A DNA stretch of 64,000 bases. Origin: Janthinobacterium sp. J1-1 (lineage in GTDB: Bacteria > Pseudomonadota > Gammaproteobacteria > Burkholderiales > Burkholderiaceae_D). Shown one piece after another: positions 42,927 through 52,048 of the stretch. The stretch covers positions 2,170,001 through 2,234,000 of the forward strand of contig NZ_CP132339.1 in NCBI RefSeq assembly GCF_030944405.1, read 5' to 3'. The position numbers and the translations under genes are program-made. Position 1 is the first letter of the stretch. Every line of letters begins with the position of its first letter. The notes under the pieces were generated by a model. That model did not search any database. It worked only from the letters and a program-made list of their open reading frames with translations, and was not told where the DNA came from.

Positions 42927-43622
42927 ATGGATCAACCACCACACAGCCGCCTGTTCGGCGCCAGCCTGGGCTTTTTGGCCGGCTACGTCGACACGCTGGG
43001 CTTTATCGCCCTGTTCGGCCTGTTTACCGCCCACGTCACGGGCAACTTCGTGCTGATCGGCGCGGCCCTGGCCGACCCGTCGCGCGTCTCGATTCTGCTC
43101 AAATTCCTCGCTTTTCCCGCTTTTGTCATCGGCGTGGCCGTCACGCGCCTGATGGTGCTGGCGATCGACCGCCGCGGCGGCCCGTCGCTCACCCTGGCGC
43201 TGATCCTGCAATGGGTGCTGCTGGCCGCCTTCATGGTCTTCGGCTGCCTGGCCGAGCCGATCGGCAAGGACGTCAGCGACATGGCGATGATCGCCGGCCT
43301 GCTGGGCACGGCCGCGATGGGTGTGCACAGCGCCACCAGCCGCCTGCTGCTGGCGCATCTGGCGCCGACCTCGATGATGACCGGTAACGTCACCCAGATC
43401 GTGCTCGACACGGTCGACGTGCTGCGCGGCGCGGCCGACGCCTCCACCAGCGCGCGCTGCGTGAAAACCCTGTGGCCGTTGGCGGCGTTTGCCATCGGCG
43501 CGATCGCCGCCGCGTTTGCCTATCTGGCCTACGGCTTTATCGCGCTGGCCGTGCCCCTGATCGTGCTGGGCGCCGTGATCCTGGTGCAACGCAGCGTGCG
43601 CCCGGCCTTGCCGGCGGCTTGA
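42927..43622 (+). CDS. DUF1275 (YoaK-like) membrane protein
   Basis: The 231-residue inner membrane protein has about six hydrophobic segments and the family signature LGFLAGYVDTLGFIALFGLFTAHVTGNFVLIG, then LLGTAAMGVHSATSRLLLAHLAPTSMMTGNVTQIVLD. GGGAG precedes the ATG at 42927; starts at 42909 or further upstream are possible but less like the family. Function in this family is not established. The sensor kinase starts 19 bases later. Confidence 0.85.
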   Translation: MDQPPHSRLFGASLGFLAGYVDTLGFIALFGLFTAHVTGNFVLIGAALADPSRVSILLKFLAFPAFVIGVAVTRLMVLAIDRRGGPSLTLALILQWVLLAAFMVFGCLAEPIGKDVSDMAMIAGLLGTAAMGVHSATSRLLLAHLAPTSMMTGNVTQIVLDTVDVLRGAADASTSARCVKTLWPLAAFAIGAIAAAFAYLAYGFIALAVPLIVLGAVILVQRSVRPALPAA

Positions 43623-43641
43623 CCATGTAAGGTGCGCGGCC

Positions 43642-46600
43642 ATGCGTTTGTTCCTGCTGTGCTTGACCCTGATGCTGGCCAGTCCGTTCGGGCTGGCGAT
43701 CGATGCCGCGCGCGGTATTCATCAGTTGCAGCACAGCAGCTGGACCGCCAGGGACGGCGCACCGGACGACATCACCGTCATGGCCCAGGGCCATGACGGT
43801 TTTTTGTGGCTCGGCACCCATGCGGGCCTGATCCGTTTCGACGGCTTGCGTTTCGAACCCCTGGCCGTGCGCCAAGGGCGCTTCCCCGATACGGTGGTGC
43901 TGGCCATCAGCCGCGCGCGCGACGGCGGCATGTGGGTCGGCTGGCAGGTGGGCGGCATCAGCCATGTCAGGGATGGCGGGGTGACCAATTACGGCGAGGC
44001 GCAGGGCCTGCGCGCCGGCACCATCTGGGGTTTTGCCATCGATGGCGCGGGCGCCGTGTGGGCCGCCGGCGCCAGCGGCGTGGCGCGCTTCGACGGTGCG
44101 CGCTGGCAGATGATGGGCCCGGGGCAGGGCTTTACGGCGCAAAAGGCTTCGGCCGTGTTTGCCGGCCGCGATGGCCAACTGGGCGTGTTTTCCGAACAGG
44201 GGCTGTTCCTGTGGCGCCCGGAAGAACGCCGCTTCGCGCCGCCCATCGGCAAGCTGGACCTGCGCGCGCCGCCGCAGCAGGGACCGGACGGGCGCCTCTA
44301 TCTTCTGGAACTGCGCGGCATCCGCATCATCGACTCGCTGGCGCAATACGAACAAATCACCCACCCGTGGATCTACCGCGATACCAGCGGCACCAGCGGC
44401 AGCATGCTGGTCGACCGCCAGGGCACCCTGTGGTTCGACAGCCAGCATGGCCTGCACCGCACGCGCAGCAGCGGCACGCTGGCGCCCGGCGCGCTGGGCA
44501 TCAGCGGCGACACCGAATCGTTCCTGCCGAAAGATGGCCTCGGCAATGAGCTGATCGGCAGTCTGTGCGACGACAATGAAGGCAATCTCTGGGTCGCCAC
44601 CGCCGCAGGGCTGGACCGTTTTCGCCAGGGCGCGGCGGTGCCCCTGCGCGGGGGCGCCGGGCCGGGCCAGCCCGAAGTCTTTCGCGCCCAGCAGGTGCTG
44701 GCCGGGACGGACGGCGCCATGTGGCTGTCGCGGATACAGCCGTCATCGACGCTGATGCTGGTGCGGCCAGACGGCGCCAGGGTGCGCTCCTTCGCGCTGC
44801 CGCCGGTATCGAACATGATGGCGGCGCCCGGTGGCCTGTGGCTCAGCCTGTCCAGCGAGCTGCAACTGCTCGACACGGACAGCGGGCGCGTGCTGCGCCG
44901 CGTCGCCTATCCGCCGCAGGCGCGGGCGATCGGGCGCACGCGCGCCATCGCCCTGGCGCCGGACGGCGGCATCTGGGTTATTTTCAGCAGCGGCGGCCTG
45001 TTTCACTACCGCGATGGCGCATGGCGGCGCGAACCGCTGCTCGATGGCAAACTGAGCTCGCCACTGACGCTGCTGGCGGACACGGCCGGCCGCGTGTGGC
45101 TGTCGTATGCCGACGGCAGCGTGGCGATGCTGGACAAGGGCACGCTGCACCGTTACGAGGGGCAAATCGGCAAAGTCCCCGCCTTCTTTGACGATGCCGG
45201 CCAGGTGTGGGCGGCCGGCGAACATGGCGTGGCGCTGTGGCGCGCCGGCCGGTTTGTCATGTTGCATGGCCTGGACGCAGCCGCCTTCGAGGGCGTGGTG
45301 GGGATCTTGCGGGCGCGCGACGGCAGCCTGTGGCTCAACACGGCCAACGGCGCCGTGCAGGTGGCGGCCAGCGAAGTGGCGCGGGCGCTGCGCGATCCGT
45401 CCTACCGCATGCGCACGCGCGTGTACGACGCCACCGATGGCGTGGCGGGCAAGCTCGGCATGCTGCACAGCCAGTCGATCGCCGAAGCGAGCGATGGCAA
45501 GCTCTGGTTTTCGCGCCAGAGCGTGACTTTCTGGATCGACCCGCGCCAGCCACCGGCCACCTTGCCGGCGCCGCGCGTGGAGATCGGCCCGCTGTCGGTG
45601 GATGGCGTGGCGCTGGACGCCGGCCATGAGCACCTGCCGGCCGGCACGCGCGACCTGCAATTGACGTACAACGCCAGCAGCCTGGGCACGCCGTCGCGGC
45701 TGCAATTTCATTATCTGCTCGACGGCTATGACCGCCACTGGCACAGTGCGGGCAGCCGGCGCCAGGCGCAATACACGGGCCTGGGCCCGGGCAGTTATCG
45801 TTTCAAGGTGCTCGCGTTCAATGGCGACGGCGTGGCCAGTCCCGTGGCGGAACGGGCGTTCCGGGTGCTGCCCGCGTTCTACCAGACCTGGTGGTTCCGC
45901 ACACTGTGTGCGCTGGCCTTGCTGGCGGCGCTGCATGCGGCGTTTCGCTGGCGCGTGCGCCGCCATGGCGCGCTGCTGCGGGCGCGGCTGGAGGCGCAGC
46001 AGGCCGAACGCGAACGCATTGCGAGGGAATTGCACGACACGTTATTGCAGGGCACGCAAGCGGTGATCCTGCATTTTCATAATGCCAGCATGGCCTTGCC
46101 GGCGCACGAACCGGCCAGGGGCGGCATGCTGCGCGCGCTCGACGCGGCCGACCGCATGCTGGCCGAAGGGCGCGACCATGTGCAGGAATTGCGCAGCGGC
46201 GACGCTGACGGTGAGCCGTGGCCGGCGGCCCTGCGGCGCGAGGGCGAGCGCCTGGCCGCGCTGCATGGCGTCGCCTTCCACTATCTTGAAAACGGTACGG
46301 CAAGCGCGCTGCCGGCGGCCACTCGCCACGAGATCGGCCGCATCGCCGGCGAAGCGCTGCGCAATGCCTTTGTGCATGCGCGCGCCGCGCTGGTGGAGCT
46401 GGAGGTGCGCCATGCGCGCGGCATGGCGCAGGTCGATGTGCGCGACGATGGCACCGGCTTGCCGCCGGCGCTGGCGGCGGGCGGACAGGTGGCGGGCCAC
46501 TGGGGCCTGCCCGGCATGCGCGAGCGCGCCGCGGCAATCGGCGCCAGGCTGGAGTTGATCGAGCGCGAAGGCGGCGGCACCCACTGGCGCTTGCGCCTGC

Positions 46601-46677
46601 CGCGCAATTGGCTGCAATGCTGGAAGCTGCGCTGGCGCCGCCGAAGCCGATCAGGTATCGAGGATGCCGCGCCGTAG
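43642..46677 (+). CDS. Membrane sensor histidine kinase with beta-propeller sensor (Reg_prop/Y_Y_Y)
   Basis: The 1011-residue protein starts with a signal peptide (MRLFLLCLTLMLASPFGLAI). A long periplasmic part carries two-component propeller repeats (GFLWLGTHAGLIRFDG; GMWVGWQVGGISHV; GNLWVATAAGLDRF) to about residue 640, then a Y_Y_Y domain (LQLTYNASSLGTPSRLQFHYLLDGYDRHWHSAG). One membrane segment follows at about 752-770. The kinase is HisKA_3 type with His798 in ERIARELHDTLLQG, and an ATPase ending HWGLPGMRERAAAIGARLELIEREGGGTHW. Its stop overlaps the convergent response regulator by 27 bases. Confidence 0.9.
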   Translation: MRLFLLCLTLMLASPFGLAIDAARGIHQLQHSSWTARDGAPDDITVMAQGHDGFLWLGTHAGLIRFDGLRFEPLAVRQGRFPDTVVLAISRARDGGMWVGWQVGGISHVRDGGVTNYGEAQGLRAGTIWGFAIDGAGAVWAAGASGVARFDGARWQMMGPGQGFTAQKASAVFAGRDGQLGVFSEQGLFLWRPEERRFAPPIGKLDLRAPPQQGPDGRLYLLELRGIRIIDSLAQYEQITHPWIYRDTSGTSGSMLVDRQGTLWFDSQHGLHRTRSSGTLAPGALGISGDTESFLPKDGLGNELIGSLCDDNEGNLWVATAAGLDRFRQGAAVPLRGGAGPGQPEVFRAQQVLAGTDGAMWLSRIQPSSTLMLVRPDGARVRSFALPPVSNMMAAPGGLWLSLSSELQLLDTDSGRVLRRVAYPPQARAIGRTRAIALAPDGGIWVIFSSGGLFHYRDGAWRREPLLDGKLSSPLTLLADTAGRVWLSYADGSVAMLDKGTLHRYEGQIGKVPAFFDDAGQVWAAGEHGVALWRAGRFVMLHGLDAAAFEGVVGILRARDGSLWLNTANGAVQVAASEVARALRDPSYRMRTRVYDATDGVAGKLGMLHSQSIAEASDGKLWFSRQSVTFWIDPRQPPATLPAPRVEIGPLSVDGVALDAGHEHLPAGTRDLQLTYNASSLGTPSRLQFHYLLDGYDRHWHSAGSRRQAQYTGLGPGSYRFKVLAFNGDGVASPVAERAFRVLPAFYQTWWFRTLCALALLAALHAAFRWRVRRHGALLRARLEAQQAERERIARELHDTLLQGTQAVILHFHNASMALPAHEPARGGMLRALDAADRMLAEGRDHVQELRSGDADGEPWPAALRREGERLAALHGVAFHYLENGTASALPAATRHEIGRIAGEALRNAFVHARAALVELEVRHARGMAQVDVRDDGTGLPPALAAGGQVAGHWGLPGMRERAAAIGARLELIEREGGGTHWRLRLPRNWLQCWKLRWRRRSRSGIEDAAP

Positions 46678-47298
46678 CGCGATGGTGACCGCGTGCGTGC
46701 GGTCCTTGGCGCCCAGCTTGGCCAGGATGGTGCTCATGTGAGCCTTGACGGTTTCTTCCTTGATCGAGAGCAGGGCGCCCGTCTCGCGGTTGGAATTGCC
46801 TTGCGCAACCAGCCGCAGCACTTCCAGTTCGCGGTTCGACAGCACGTCGGCGCAGGCGTAGCGCGCCATCTCGGCCTCGGCTTCGGGCGCAATATAGCGC
46901 CGGCCCGCATGCACGGCCTGTATTGCCGCCAGCAATTCATGGCGCAGCGAACTTTTCAGCAGATAGCCGCACGCGCCTGCCTGCACGGCGCGCCCGACCA
47001 GGGTGTCGCCCTTGTAGGTGGTCAGCACGATGATGCGCGCCCGGGGATGCTGCACGCGGATGGCGGCGATCGCGTCGAGACCGGTCATCACCGGCATTTG
47101 CAGGTCCATCAGGGTCACATCCGGCTGCAGCGCAAGGAACTGCTGCACCGCCTGCTGGCCATTGCCGGCCTGGCCCACCAGTTCCACCCCCGGAAAGGAC
47201 TGCAGCAGGGTGGCGATGCCGTCGAGCAGCAATTGATGGTCGTCAGCAATCAACACGCGTATCGCCTGGCTGTCGCTGTGCATCGTGCTGGCCGTCAT
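46651..47298 (-). CDS. NarL/FixJ-type response regulator
   Basis: The 215-residue protein has a receiver domain (IRVLIADDHQLLLDGI; phosphoacceptor Asp65 in TLMDLQMPVMTGLDAI; LTTYKGD; GYLLKSS) and a LuxR helix-turn-helix (LSNRELEVLRLVAQGNSNRETGALLSIKEETVKAHMSTILAKLGAKDRTHAV). It is probably the partner of the adjacent HisKA_3 kinase. The ATG at 47298 is preferred to the TTG at 47316; an ATG at 47283 is also possible. It is divergent from the isochorismatase gene, with 198 bases between. Confidence 0.9.
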   Translation of the reverse strand: MTASTMHSDSQAIRVLIADDHQLLLDGIATLLQSFPGVELVGQAGNGQQAVQQFLALQPDVTLMDLQMPVMTGLDAIAAIRVQHPRARIIVLTTYKGDTLVGRAVQAGACGYLLKSSLRHELLAAIQAVHAGRRYIAPEAEAEMARYACADVLSNRELEVLRLVAQGNSNRETGALLSIKEETVKAHMSTILAKLGAKDRTHAVTIALRRGILDT

Positions 47299-47496
47299 GG
47301 AGGATAAATCGATCAAGAGTCGTCAATAAATAGTGAGTGAAAGGCATTTTACATCAGGGCTTGCCACGCTGCAGCAGCGGCTTCCCGGCGTGGAAAAAAT
47401 CGCCCGCCTATAACTTTAGATAGTGGTGCGCAAGGCTGGCCAGGCATACGATAGGCAGCAGTAACCCACCCCACATTTTTTATTACGGATGCCATC

Positions 47497-48186
47497 ATGA
47501 CCAACCCTAAACTCGAAGTCCTTACCCCCGACAACTGCCAGATCATCTTTATCGACCAGCAGCCGCAAATGGCCTTCGGCGTGCAGTCGATGGACCGCCA
47601 GGCGCTGAAAAACAATACCGTGGGCCTGGCGAAAGCCGCCAAGGTGTTCAACATTCCGACCATTATCACCACCGTCGAAACCGAAAGTTTTTCCGGCCAC
47701 ACCTACCCGGAACTGCTGGACGTGTTCCCGGGCAAGGATATCCTGGAACGCACGTCGATGAACTCGTGGGACGACCAGAAAGTGCGTGACGCGCTGGCCG
47801 CCAACGGCAAGAAAAAGGTCGTCGTCTCGGGCCTGTGGACGGAAGTGTGCAACAACAGCTTCGCCCTGTGCGCGATGCTGGAAGGCGACTATGAAATCTA
47901 CATGGTGGCCGATGCGTCGGGCGGCACCTCGAAAGAAGCGCACGACTACGCCATGCAGCGCATGATCCAGGCCGGCGTGGTGCCGGTGACCTGGCAGCAA
48001 GTGCTGCTGGAATGGCAGCGCGACTGGGCGCACAAGGAAACCTATGACGCCGTCATGAAGATCGTCAAGGAGCACTCGGGTGCCTACGGCATGGGCGTCG
48101 ACTACGCCTACACCATGGTGCACAAGGCGGCACAGCGCACCACCACCGAGCACACCACCCTGGCGCCGGTTCCTGCCAACAAGTAA
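47497..48186 (+). CDS. Isochorismatase-family hydrolase (YcaC-like)
   Basis: The 229-residue protein has the cysteine hydrolase layout: CQIIFIDQQPQMAFGVQS (Asp), ...NSWDDQKVRDALAANGKKKVVVSGLWTEVCNNSFALCAMLEGDYEIYMVADASGGTS, with the nucleophile Cys in TEVC. Family members hydrolyse amides or C-C/C-O bonds of small compounds; YcaC-like proteins have no known substrate. The product is cytoplasmic. A strong terminator follows, then a small XapX gene. Confidence 0.88.
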   Translation: MTNPKLEVLTPDNCQIIFIDQQPQMAFGVQSMDRQALKNNTVGLAKAAKVFNIPTIITTVETESFSGHTYPELLDVFPGKDILERTSMNSWDDQKVRDALAANGKKKVVVSGLWTEVCNNSFALCAMLEGDYEIYMVADASGGTSKEAHDYAMQRMIQAGVVPVTWQQVLLEWQRDWAHKETYDAVMKIVKEHSGAYGMGVDYAYTMVHKAAQRTTTEHTTLAPVPANK

Positions 48187-48216
48187 GCCTGCAAGCAATA
48201 CCCCCGCTGTCTTTGC

Positions 48217-48251
48217 CGCCGCGCCCGATCCCGTGCGCGGCGGTTTTTTTT
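48217..48251 (+). terminator. Rho-independent terminator after isochorismatase gene
   Basis: CCGCCGCGC (48217-48225) pairs with GCGCGGCGG (48235-48243) and is followed by eight T. The downstream XapX gene lies close (18 bases), so it needs read-through or a second promoter. Confidence 0.85.
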
Positions 48252-48268
48252 ATCAAGAGGATTCAATC

Positions 48269-48526
48269 ATGAAACTGTATGTGATCTCGCTGGCCGTCGG
48301 CCTGCTGGTCGGCATTATTTATGCCGTGTTGCAAGTACGCTCGCCGGCGCCACCGGCGATCGCCCTGATCGGCTTGCTGGGCATGCTGATCGGCGAACAG
48401 ATCGTGCCGAGCGTCAAGCGCCTGATGGAGGGCGAGAAGATCACCGTGTCGTGGCTGCGCAGCGAGTGCGTGCCGAAGATCAGTGGCGTGGAGGCGAAGC
48501 CGAAGTCTGAAGACAAGATTGTTTGA
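48269..48526 (+). CDS. XapX-domain small membrane protein (DUF1427)
   Basis: The 85-residue protein begins MKLYVISLAVGLLVGIIYAVLQVRSPAPPAIALIGLLGMLIGEQ, the XapX domain with its SPAPP turn between two hydrophobic segments, and ends in a charged, lysine-rich tail (KPKSEDKIV). AAGAGG precedes the ATG. Members often sit next to hydrolases or oxidoreductases, as here. Function unknown. Confidence 0.85.
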   Translation: MKLYVISLAVGLLVGIIYAVLQVRSPAPPAIALIGLLGMLIGEQIVPSVKRLMEGEKITVSWLRSECVPKISGVEAKPKSEDKIV

Positions 48527-48550
48527 TTGAACCCCTAACGGCGAAATGCC

Positions 48551-48591
48551 GGGGTCGGACGGGGACGCCGAGTCCCTGAGGGTCCGACCAC
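48551..48591 (+). repeat. Intergenic structured repeat, copy B
   Basis: The arms GGTCGGAC (48553-48560) and GTCCGACC (48582-48589) enclose GGGGACGCCGAGTCCC. It matches the reverse complement of copy A at 33 of 41 bases and shares CGGGGACGCCGAGTCCC with copy C. It sits between the XapX gene and the convergent response regulator. Confidence 0.7.
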
Positions 48592-48621
48592 AGATCTTGT
48601 TTTGGGCTAACTATGTGAAGA

Positions 48622-49278
48622 TTAAAACGCCCCCAGCAACCCCCGCTGCGAGGCCACCGTCGCCGCCTCGGTGCGGCTGGAAACGTTGAGTTTCGACAGG
48701 ATATTGTTCACGTGGAATTTCACCGTGCCCACCTCGATGCCGGCGCTGCGCGCGATCATCTTGTTGCTCTTGCCGGCCGATAAATGTTGCAGGATGTCGA
48801 GTTCGCGCTTCGACAGGCGGTTGGCGTCGATGCGCTCGGCCAGCTGGGCCGCCAGTTCGGCCGGCAGGTATTGCTTGCCGGCCGCCACGGTGGTGATGCA
48901 GTCGGTCAGCTGCTTGAAGCCCGAGGCCTTGAGCAGGTAGCCGCGCGCGCCGGCGCGCAGGCCGCGGTGCACGTTTTCCTCGCCCTGGTAGGTGGTCAGG
49001 ATGACGATGCGGGCGTCGGCGTCGAAGGCGCAGATATGTTCGATCGCCTGCACGCCGTTCATTTCCGGCATGTTCAGGTCCATCAGCACCACGTCGGGGC
49101 GCAGGCGCTGGTACAGCTCGAGCGCCTGCTGGCCGGTGGAGGCCTGGCCCAGCAGGCGAAAGCCCGACATGGAATTGATCAGCGAGGCCAGGCCCGCCAG
49201 GATCAAGGGATGGTCGTCGGCGATCAGGATGGAGATCGGAGTATCGCCCGGCGCTTCGGTGTAGTCTGTGTTTTGCAT
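48622..49278 (-). CDS. NarL/FixJ-type response regulator
   Basis: The 218-residue protein has a receiver domain (ISILIADDHPLILAGLASLI; Asp67 in VVLMDLNMPEMNG; LTTYQGEENV; GYLLKASG) and a LuxR domain (LSKRELDILQHLSAGKSNKMIARSAGIEVGTVKFHVNNILSKLNVSSRTEA). It lies 51 bases downstream of a histidine kinase gene on the same strand, its likely partner. It is distinct from the regulator at 46651, so the segment has two systems. Confidence 0.9.
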   Translation of the reverse strand: MQNTDYTEAPGDTPISILIADDHPLILAGLASLINSMSGFRLLGQASTGQQALELYQRLRPDVVLMDLNMPEMNGVQAIEHICAFDADARIVILTTYQGEENVHRGLRAGARGYLLKASGFKQLTDCITTVAAGKQYLPAELAAQLAERIDANRLSKRELDILQHLSAGKSNKMIARSAGIEVGTVKFHVNNILSKLNVSSRTEAATVASQRGLLGAF

Positions 49279-49329
49279 GGTCGTGCTTTCCTTCAGGGTG
49301 CGCCCTTGCGGGCGCTGTGCAGCGCGGGG

Positions 49330-50085
49330 TCAGGGCGACGGCACGGTAAAGTGGAAGATGGCGCCGCGCCCCTTGGCCGCTTCGTGCCACAGGCGGCCAC
49401 CATGCGCTTCGACGATGGCGCGGCAGATGGCCAGGCCCAGGCCCATGCCGTCCGGCCGGGTCGAATACAGGGCCTCGTAGATGCGCGCCGCCGCCTCGGG
49501 CGCGACGCCTTCGCCGCTGTCGGTCACGCTGAACCGCAGCATGGCGCCATCGCGCCGCGACGACAGCACCAGGATGCGCGGATGCTCGCCATTGGCGCGC
49601 ATGGCGTCGACGGCATTCGTCACCAGGTTCATGATCACCTGCTGCAATTGCACCCGGTCCGCGCGCACGGCCTGCTGGCCCAGGGTCAGTTGTGTGTCGA
49701 TGGCGATACCCTGCTGTTGCAGCTCGGTGTGCAGCAACAGCAGCACTTCCCTGGCGGGGTCGTCCGCTGGGAAGGTGGCGTGGGCGCCGTTATTCTTGCA
49801 AGCCAGGCAGCGCAGGCTGCGTATCATCGCGCTGGCGTGGTTGCCGGCGCTGGCGATAATCGACAACGCGTCGCGCACATGGTCCAGGCGCGGCGGGTCC
49901 TGCTCCAGCCAGCGCAGCGCGGCGCTGGCGTTCAGGGCGATGGCGGCCAGCGGCTGGTTCACCTCATGCGCGATCGAGGCGGCGAACTGGCCCATGCTAT
50001 TGATGCGCGCCGTGCGCGCCTGCTCGGCCTGGGGCGCGCTGGCAGTGGCAGAGCGAGGCGCGGCCTGGTACAGGATGCTGGCCAT
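49330..50085 (-). CDS. Histidine kinase without sensor domain
   Basis: The 251-residue protein is a bare kinase core: the H-box with His40 in RINSMGQFAASIAHEVNQPLAAIALNASAALRWL, the N-box VIMNLVTNAVDAMRA, and the G-boxes VTDSGEGVAPEA and GMGLGLAICRAIVEAHGG. No transmembrane or PAS domain precedes it, so it may sense through a partner or be soluble. A TTG at 50097 is also in frame. It is transcribed toward the response regulator. The 212 bases upstream hold no other gene. Confidence 0.88.
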   Translation of the reverse strand: MASILYQAAPRSATASAPQAEQARTARINSMGQFAASIAHEVNQPLAAIALNASAALRWLEQDPPRLDHVRDALSIIASAGNHASAMIRSLRCLACKNNGAHATFPADDPAREVLLLLHTELQQQGIAIDTQLTLGQQAVRADRVQLQQVIMNLVTNAVDAMRANGEHPRILVLSSRRDGAMLRFSVTDSGEGVAPEAAARIYEALYSTRPDGMGLGLAICRAIVEAHGGRLWHEAAKGRGAIFHFTVPSP

Positions 50086-50309
50086 GGTGTCAGGCAAGGC
50101 TATGGATGGTGGTGCTGCGGCGGCAGACTGAATGGGCGTTCATCGTGAAGGTCCTGTCGGTCGTTGCGGCCGATGCCGCGATCACACCGAGTATGCATGG
50201 ACTTGCCGGCAATGCGGTTATACGAATGGGGGAAAGGTCGATGTTTTTGCGGCATATCAGCCGCAAGATGGCATCGCCGGCGGCCGCCAGCGATGCGGTC
50301 AAGCAATGA

Positions 50310-51284
50310 TCAGGATTTGATAAAGGCCAGCAGGTCTTCGTTCAGGCGATCCTTGTGGGTGGTTGGCAGGCCGTGCGGCGCGCCTTCATAGATGATCAGC
50401 TTGGCGTTCTTGATGATCTTGGCCGACGCCTTGCCGGCGGCGTCGATCGGCACGATCTGGTCGTCGCTGCCGTGCACCACCAGGGTCGGCACGGTGATTT
50501 TCTTCAGGTCGGCCGTGTAATCGACTTCCGAGAACTGCTTGATGCAGTCATAGGCGTTCTTGATGCCGCACTGCATGCCTTGCAGCCAGAACGTGTCGCG
50601 CTGGCCTTGCGTGACTTTCGAGCCCGGGCGGTTGGCGCCATAGAACGGGCCCGACAGATCCTTGAAGAATTGCGAGCGGTCGGCCAGCACGCTGGCGCGG
50701 ATGCCGTCGAAGACCGACATCGGCAGGCCACCCGGATTGCTTGGCGACTGCACCATCTGCGGTGGCACGGCGCCCACCAGCACGGCCTTGGCCACGCGTT
50801 TTTCGCCATGGCGGCCGATATAGTGGGCCACTTCGCCGCCGCCGGTCGAATGGCCGACCAGGGTCGCGCCCTTGATGTCGAGCGCGTCGAGCAGGGTCGC
50901 CAGGTCGTCGGCGTAGGTGTCCATGTCATTGCCCTGCCAAGGCTGGCTCGACAGGCCATGGCCGCGGCGGTCGTGCGCGATCACGCGGTAGCCGTGGCTG
51001 GCCAGGAACATCATCTGGTCTTCCCAGGCGTCGCCCTGCAGCGGCCAGCCGTGGCTGAAGACCACGGGCGTGCCGGTGCCCCAGTCCTTGAAGTGAATCA
51101 CGGTGCCGTCCTTGACGGTGATGCTGTTGACGGTCTTGCCAGCGGCGGCGGTGGCGGCAGGCTTGGCTGCGGCGGCAGCGGCGCCGCCGGTGGCCAGCAG
51201 GCCTGCGCCGGCGGCAACGCCAGCGACACTGACCAACAGTTTGCGGCGCGAGGTGATTTCTTCGGCTTCGATTTTCTTGGACAT
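50310..51284 (-). CDS. Tat-exported alpha/beta hydrolase (non-heme haloperoxidase-like)
   Basis: The 324-residue protein has a Tat-type leader ([23 protein letters not shown]) and the hydrolase core: [46 protein letters not shown], nucleophile [18 protein letters not shown] (Ser), acid [12 protein letters not shown] (Asp), and [11 protein letters not shown] (His). This resembles chloroperoxidase/arylesterase proteins, which act as perhydrolases or esterases. AGAAGGAAAC precedes the ATG at 51284. It is divergent from the DoxX gene. Confidence 0.9.
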   Translation of the reverse strand: MSKKIEAEEITSRRKLLVSVAGVAAGAGLLATGGAAAAAAKPAATAAAGKTVNSITVKDGTVIHFKDWGTGTPVVFSHGWPLQGDAWEDQMMFLASHGYRVIAHDRRGHGLSSQPWQGNDMDTYADDLATLLDALDIKGATLVGHSTGGGEVAHYIGRHGEKRVAKAVLVGAVPPQMVQSPSNPGGLPMSVFDGIRASVLADRSQFFKDLSGPFYGANRPGSKVTQGQRDTFWLQGMQCGIKNAYDCIKQFSEVDYTADLKKITVPTLVVHGSDDQIVPIDAAGKASAKIIKNAKLIIYEGAPHGLPTTHKDRLNEDLLAFIKS

Positions 51285-51358
51285 GGTGTTTCCTTCTGAG
51301 TGGGGTGGGTTACTTTGCACAGCGTGGACCAGTGTAGTGGGCCGCCAGGCGAAAAGCT

Positions 51359-51418
51359 CCTGCCAAAAGGCCAGTCGCCGCGCGCTTTTTCACCCCCCGG
51401 CGCTGGCCTTTTGGCAGG
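51359..51418. promoter_or_regulatory. Perfect 16-bp inverted repeat between hydrolase and DoxX genes
   Basis: CCTGCCAAAAGGCCAG (51359-51374) and CTGGCCTTTTGGCAGG (51403-51418) are exact reverse complements separated by 28 bases. Each arm is itself a short palindrome (GCC-AAAA-GGC), so the region may hold two operators for one dimeric regulator controlling both divergent genes. It could also form a long hairpin. Confidence 0.6.
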
Positions 51419-51486
51419 GGCAGGACGTGCGGCCGCTGCCTATGATGGACAGTCATGGCGCGTGGCGCCTTTCCTGGAGCAAGACG

Positions 51487-51909
51487 ATGAAACCATCCCC
51501 CTGGCCGGCAAGACTGATCGGCCCTTTTACGCCTGACGCCGGCCTGCTGTTCGCGCGCGTGACGGGCGCGCTGCTGGTGCTGCACGTGCACGGCCTGCCC
51601 AAGCTGCTGCATTTTTCCGACGAGCTGGCGCATATCGACGATCCGCTGCACATGGGCCGCGCACTGACCCTGTATTGCGCGCTGTTCGCCGAACTGGTGT
51701 GCCCGGTGCTGGTGGCCGCCGGCCTGTTGACGCGCCTGGCCACCTTGCCCTTTCTGTTCCTGCTGCTGGTGTCGATGCTGCTGGTGCATCCGGACTGGAG
51801 CATCGCCGACGGCCAGTTCGGCTGGCTGCTGATCATCGTCTTCGGCACGATTGCCGTCAGCGGCGCGGGCAAGTATTCGGTCGATGCGCACTGGCGCCGT
51901 GTGGCGTAA
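51487..51909 (+). CDS. DoxX-family membrane protein
   Basis: The 140-residue protein has four hydrophobic segments with the DoxX pattern DAGLLFARVTGALLVLHVHGLPKLLHF, LFAELVCPVLVAAGLLTRLATLPFLFLLLVSMLLVHPDWSIADGQFGWLLIIVFGTIAVSGAGKYSVD. GGAG lies 9 bases before the ATG; an in-frame ATG upstream (51442) is also possible. DoxX proteins associate with redox or sulphur metabolism in some species; here the role is unknown. It is paired divergently with the Tat-exported hydrolase. Confidence 0.85.
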   Translation: MKPSPWPARLIGPFTPDAGLLFARVTGALLVLHVHGLPKLLHFSDELAHIDDPLHMGRALTLYCALFAELVCPVLVAAGLLTRLATLPFLFLLLVSMLLVHPDWSIADGQFGWLLIIVFGTIAVSGAGKYSVDAHWRRVA

Positions 51910-51947
51910 GGCTGACAACAGGATTGCCAAACATCTATCATTCATCC

Positions 51948-51968
51948 ATAATGAGAATGACTCTTATT
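51948..51968. promoter_or_regulatory. Fur box upstream of the sigma factor gene
   Basis: ATAATGAGAATGACTCTTAT plus one T resembles the Fur consensus (GATAATGATAATCATTATC) with conserved AATGAGAAT and inverted TCTTATT. It lies 81 bases before the ECF sigma factor gene, so iron-replete Fur should repress the whole iron-uptake cascade. Confidence 0.75.
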
Positions 51969-52048
51969 CACAATTCGTGATCAGGGTCGCATGTCCCGCT
52001 CTTTTCAGTGAAGGACAGCAACTGTTCCTTCTCTGACTGGGGTGTGAC

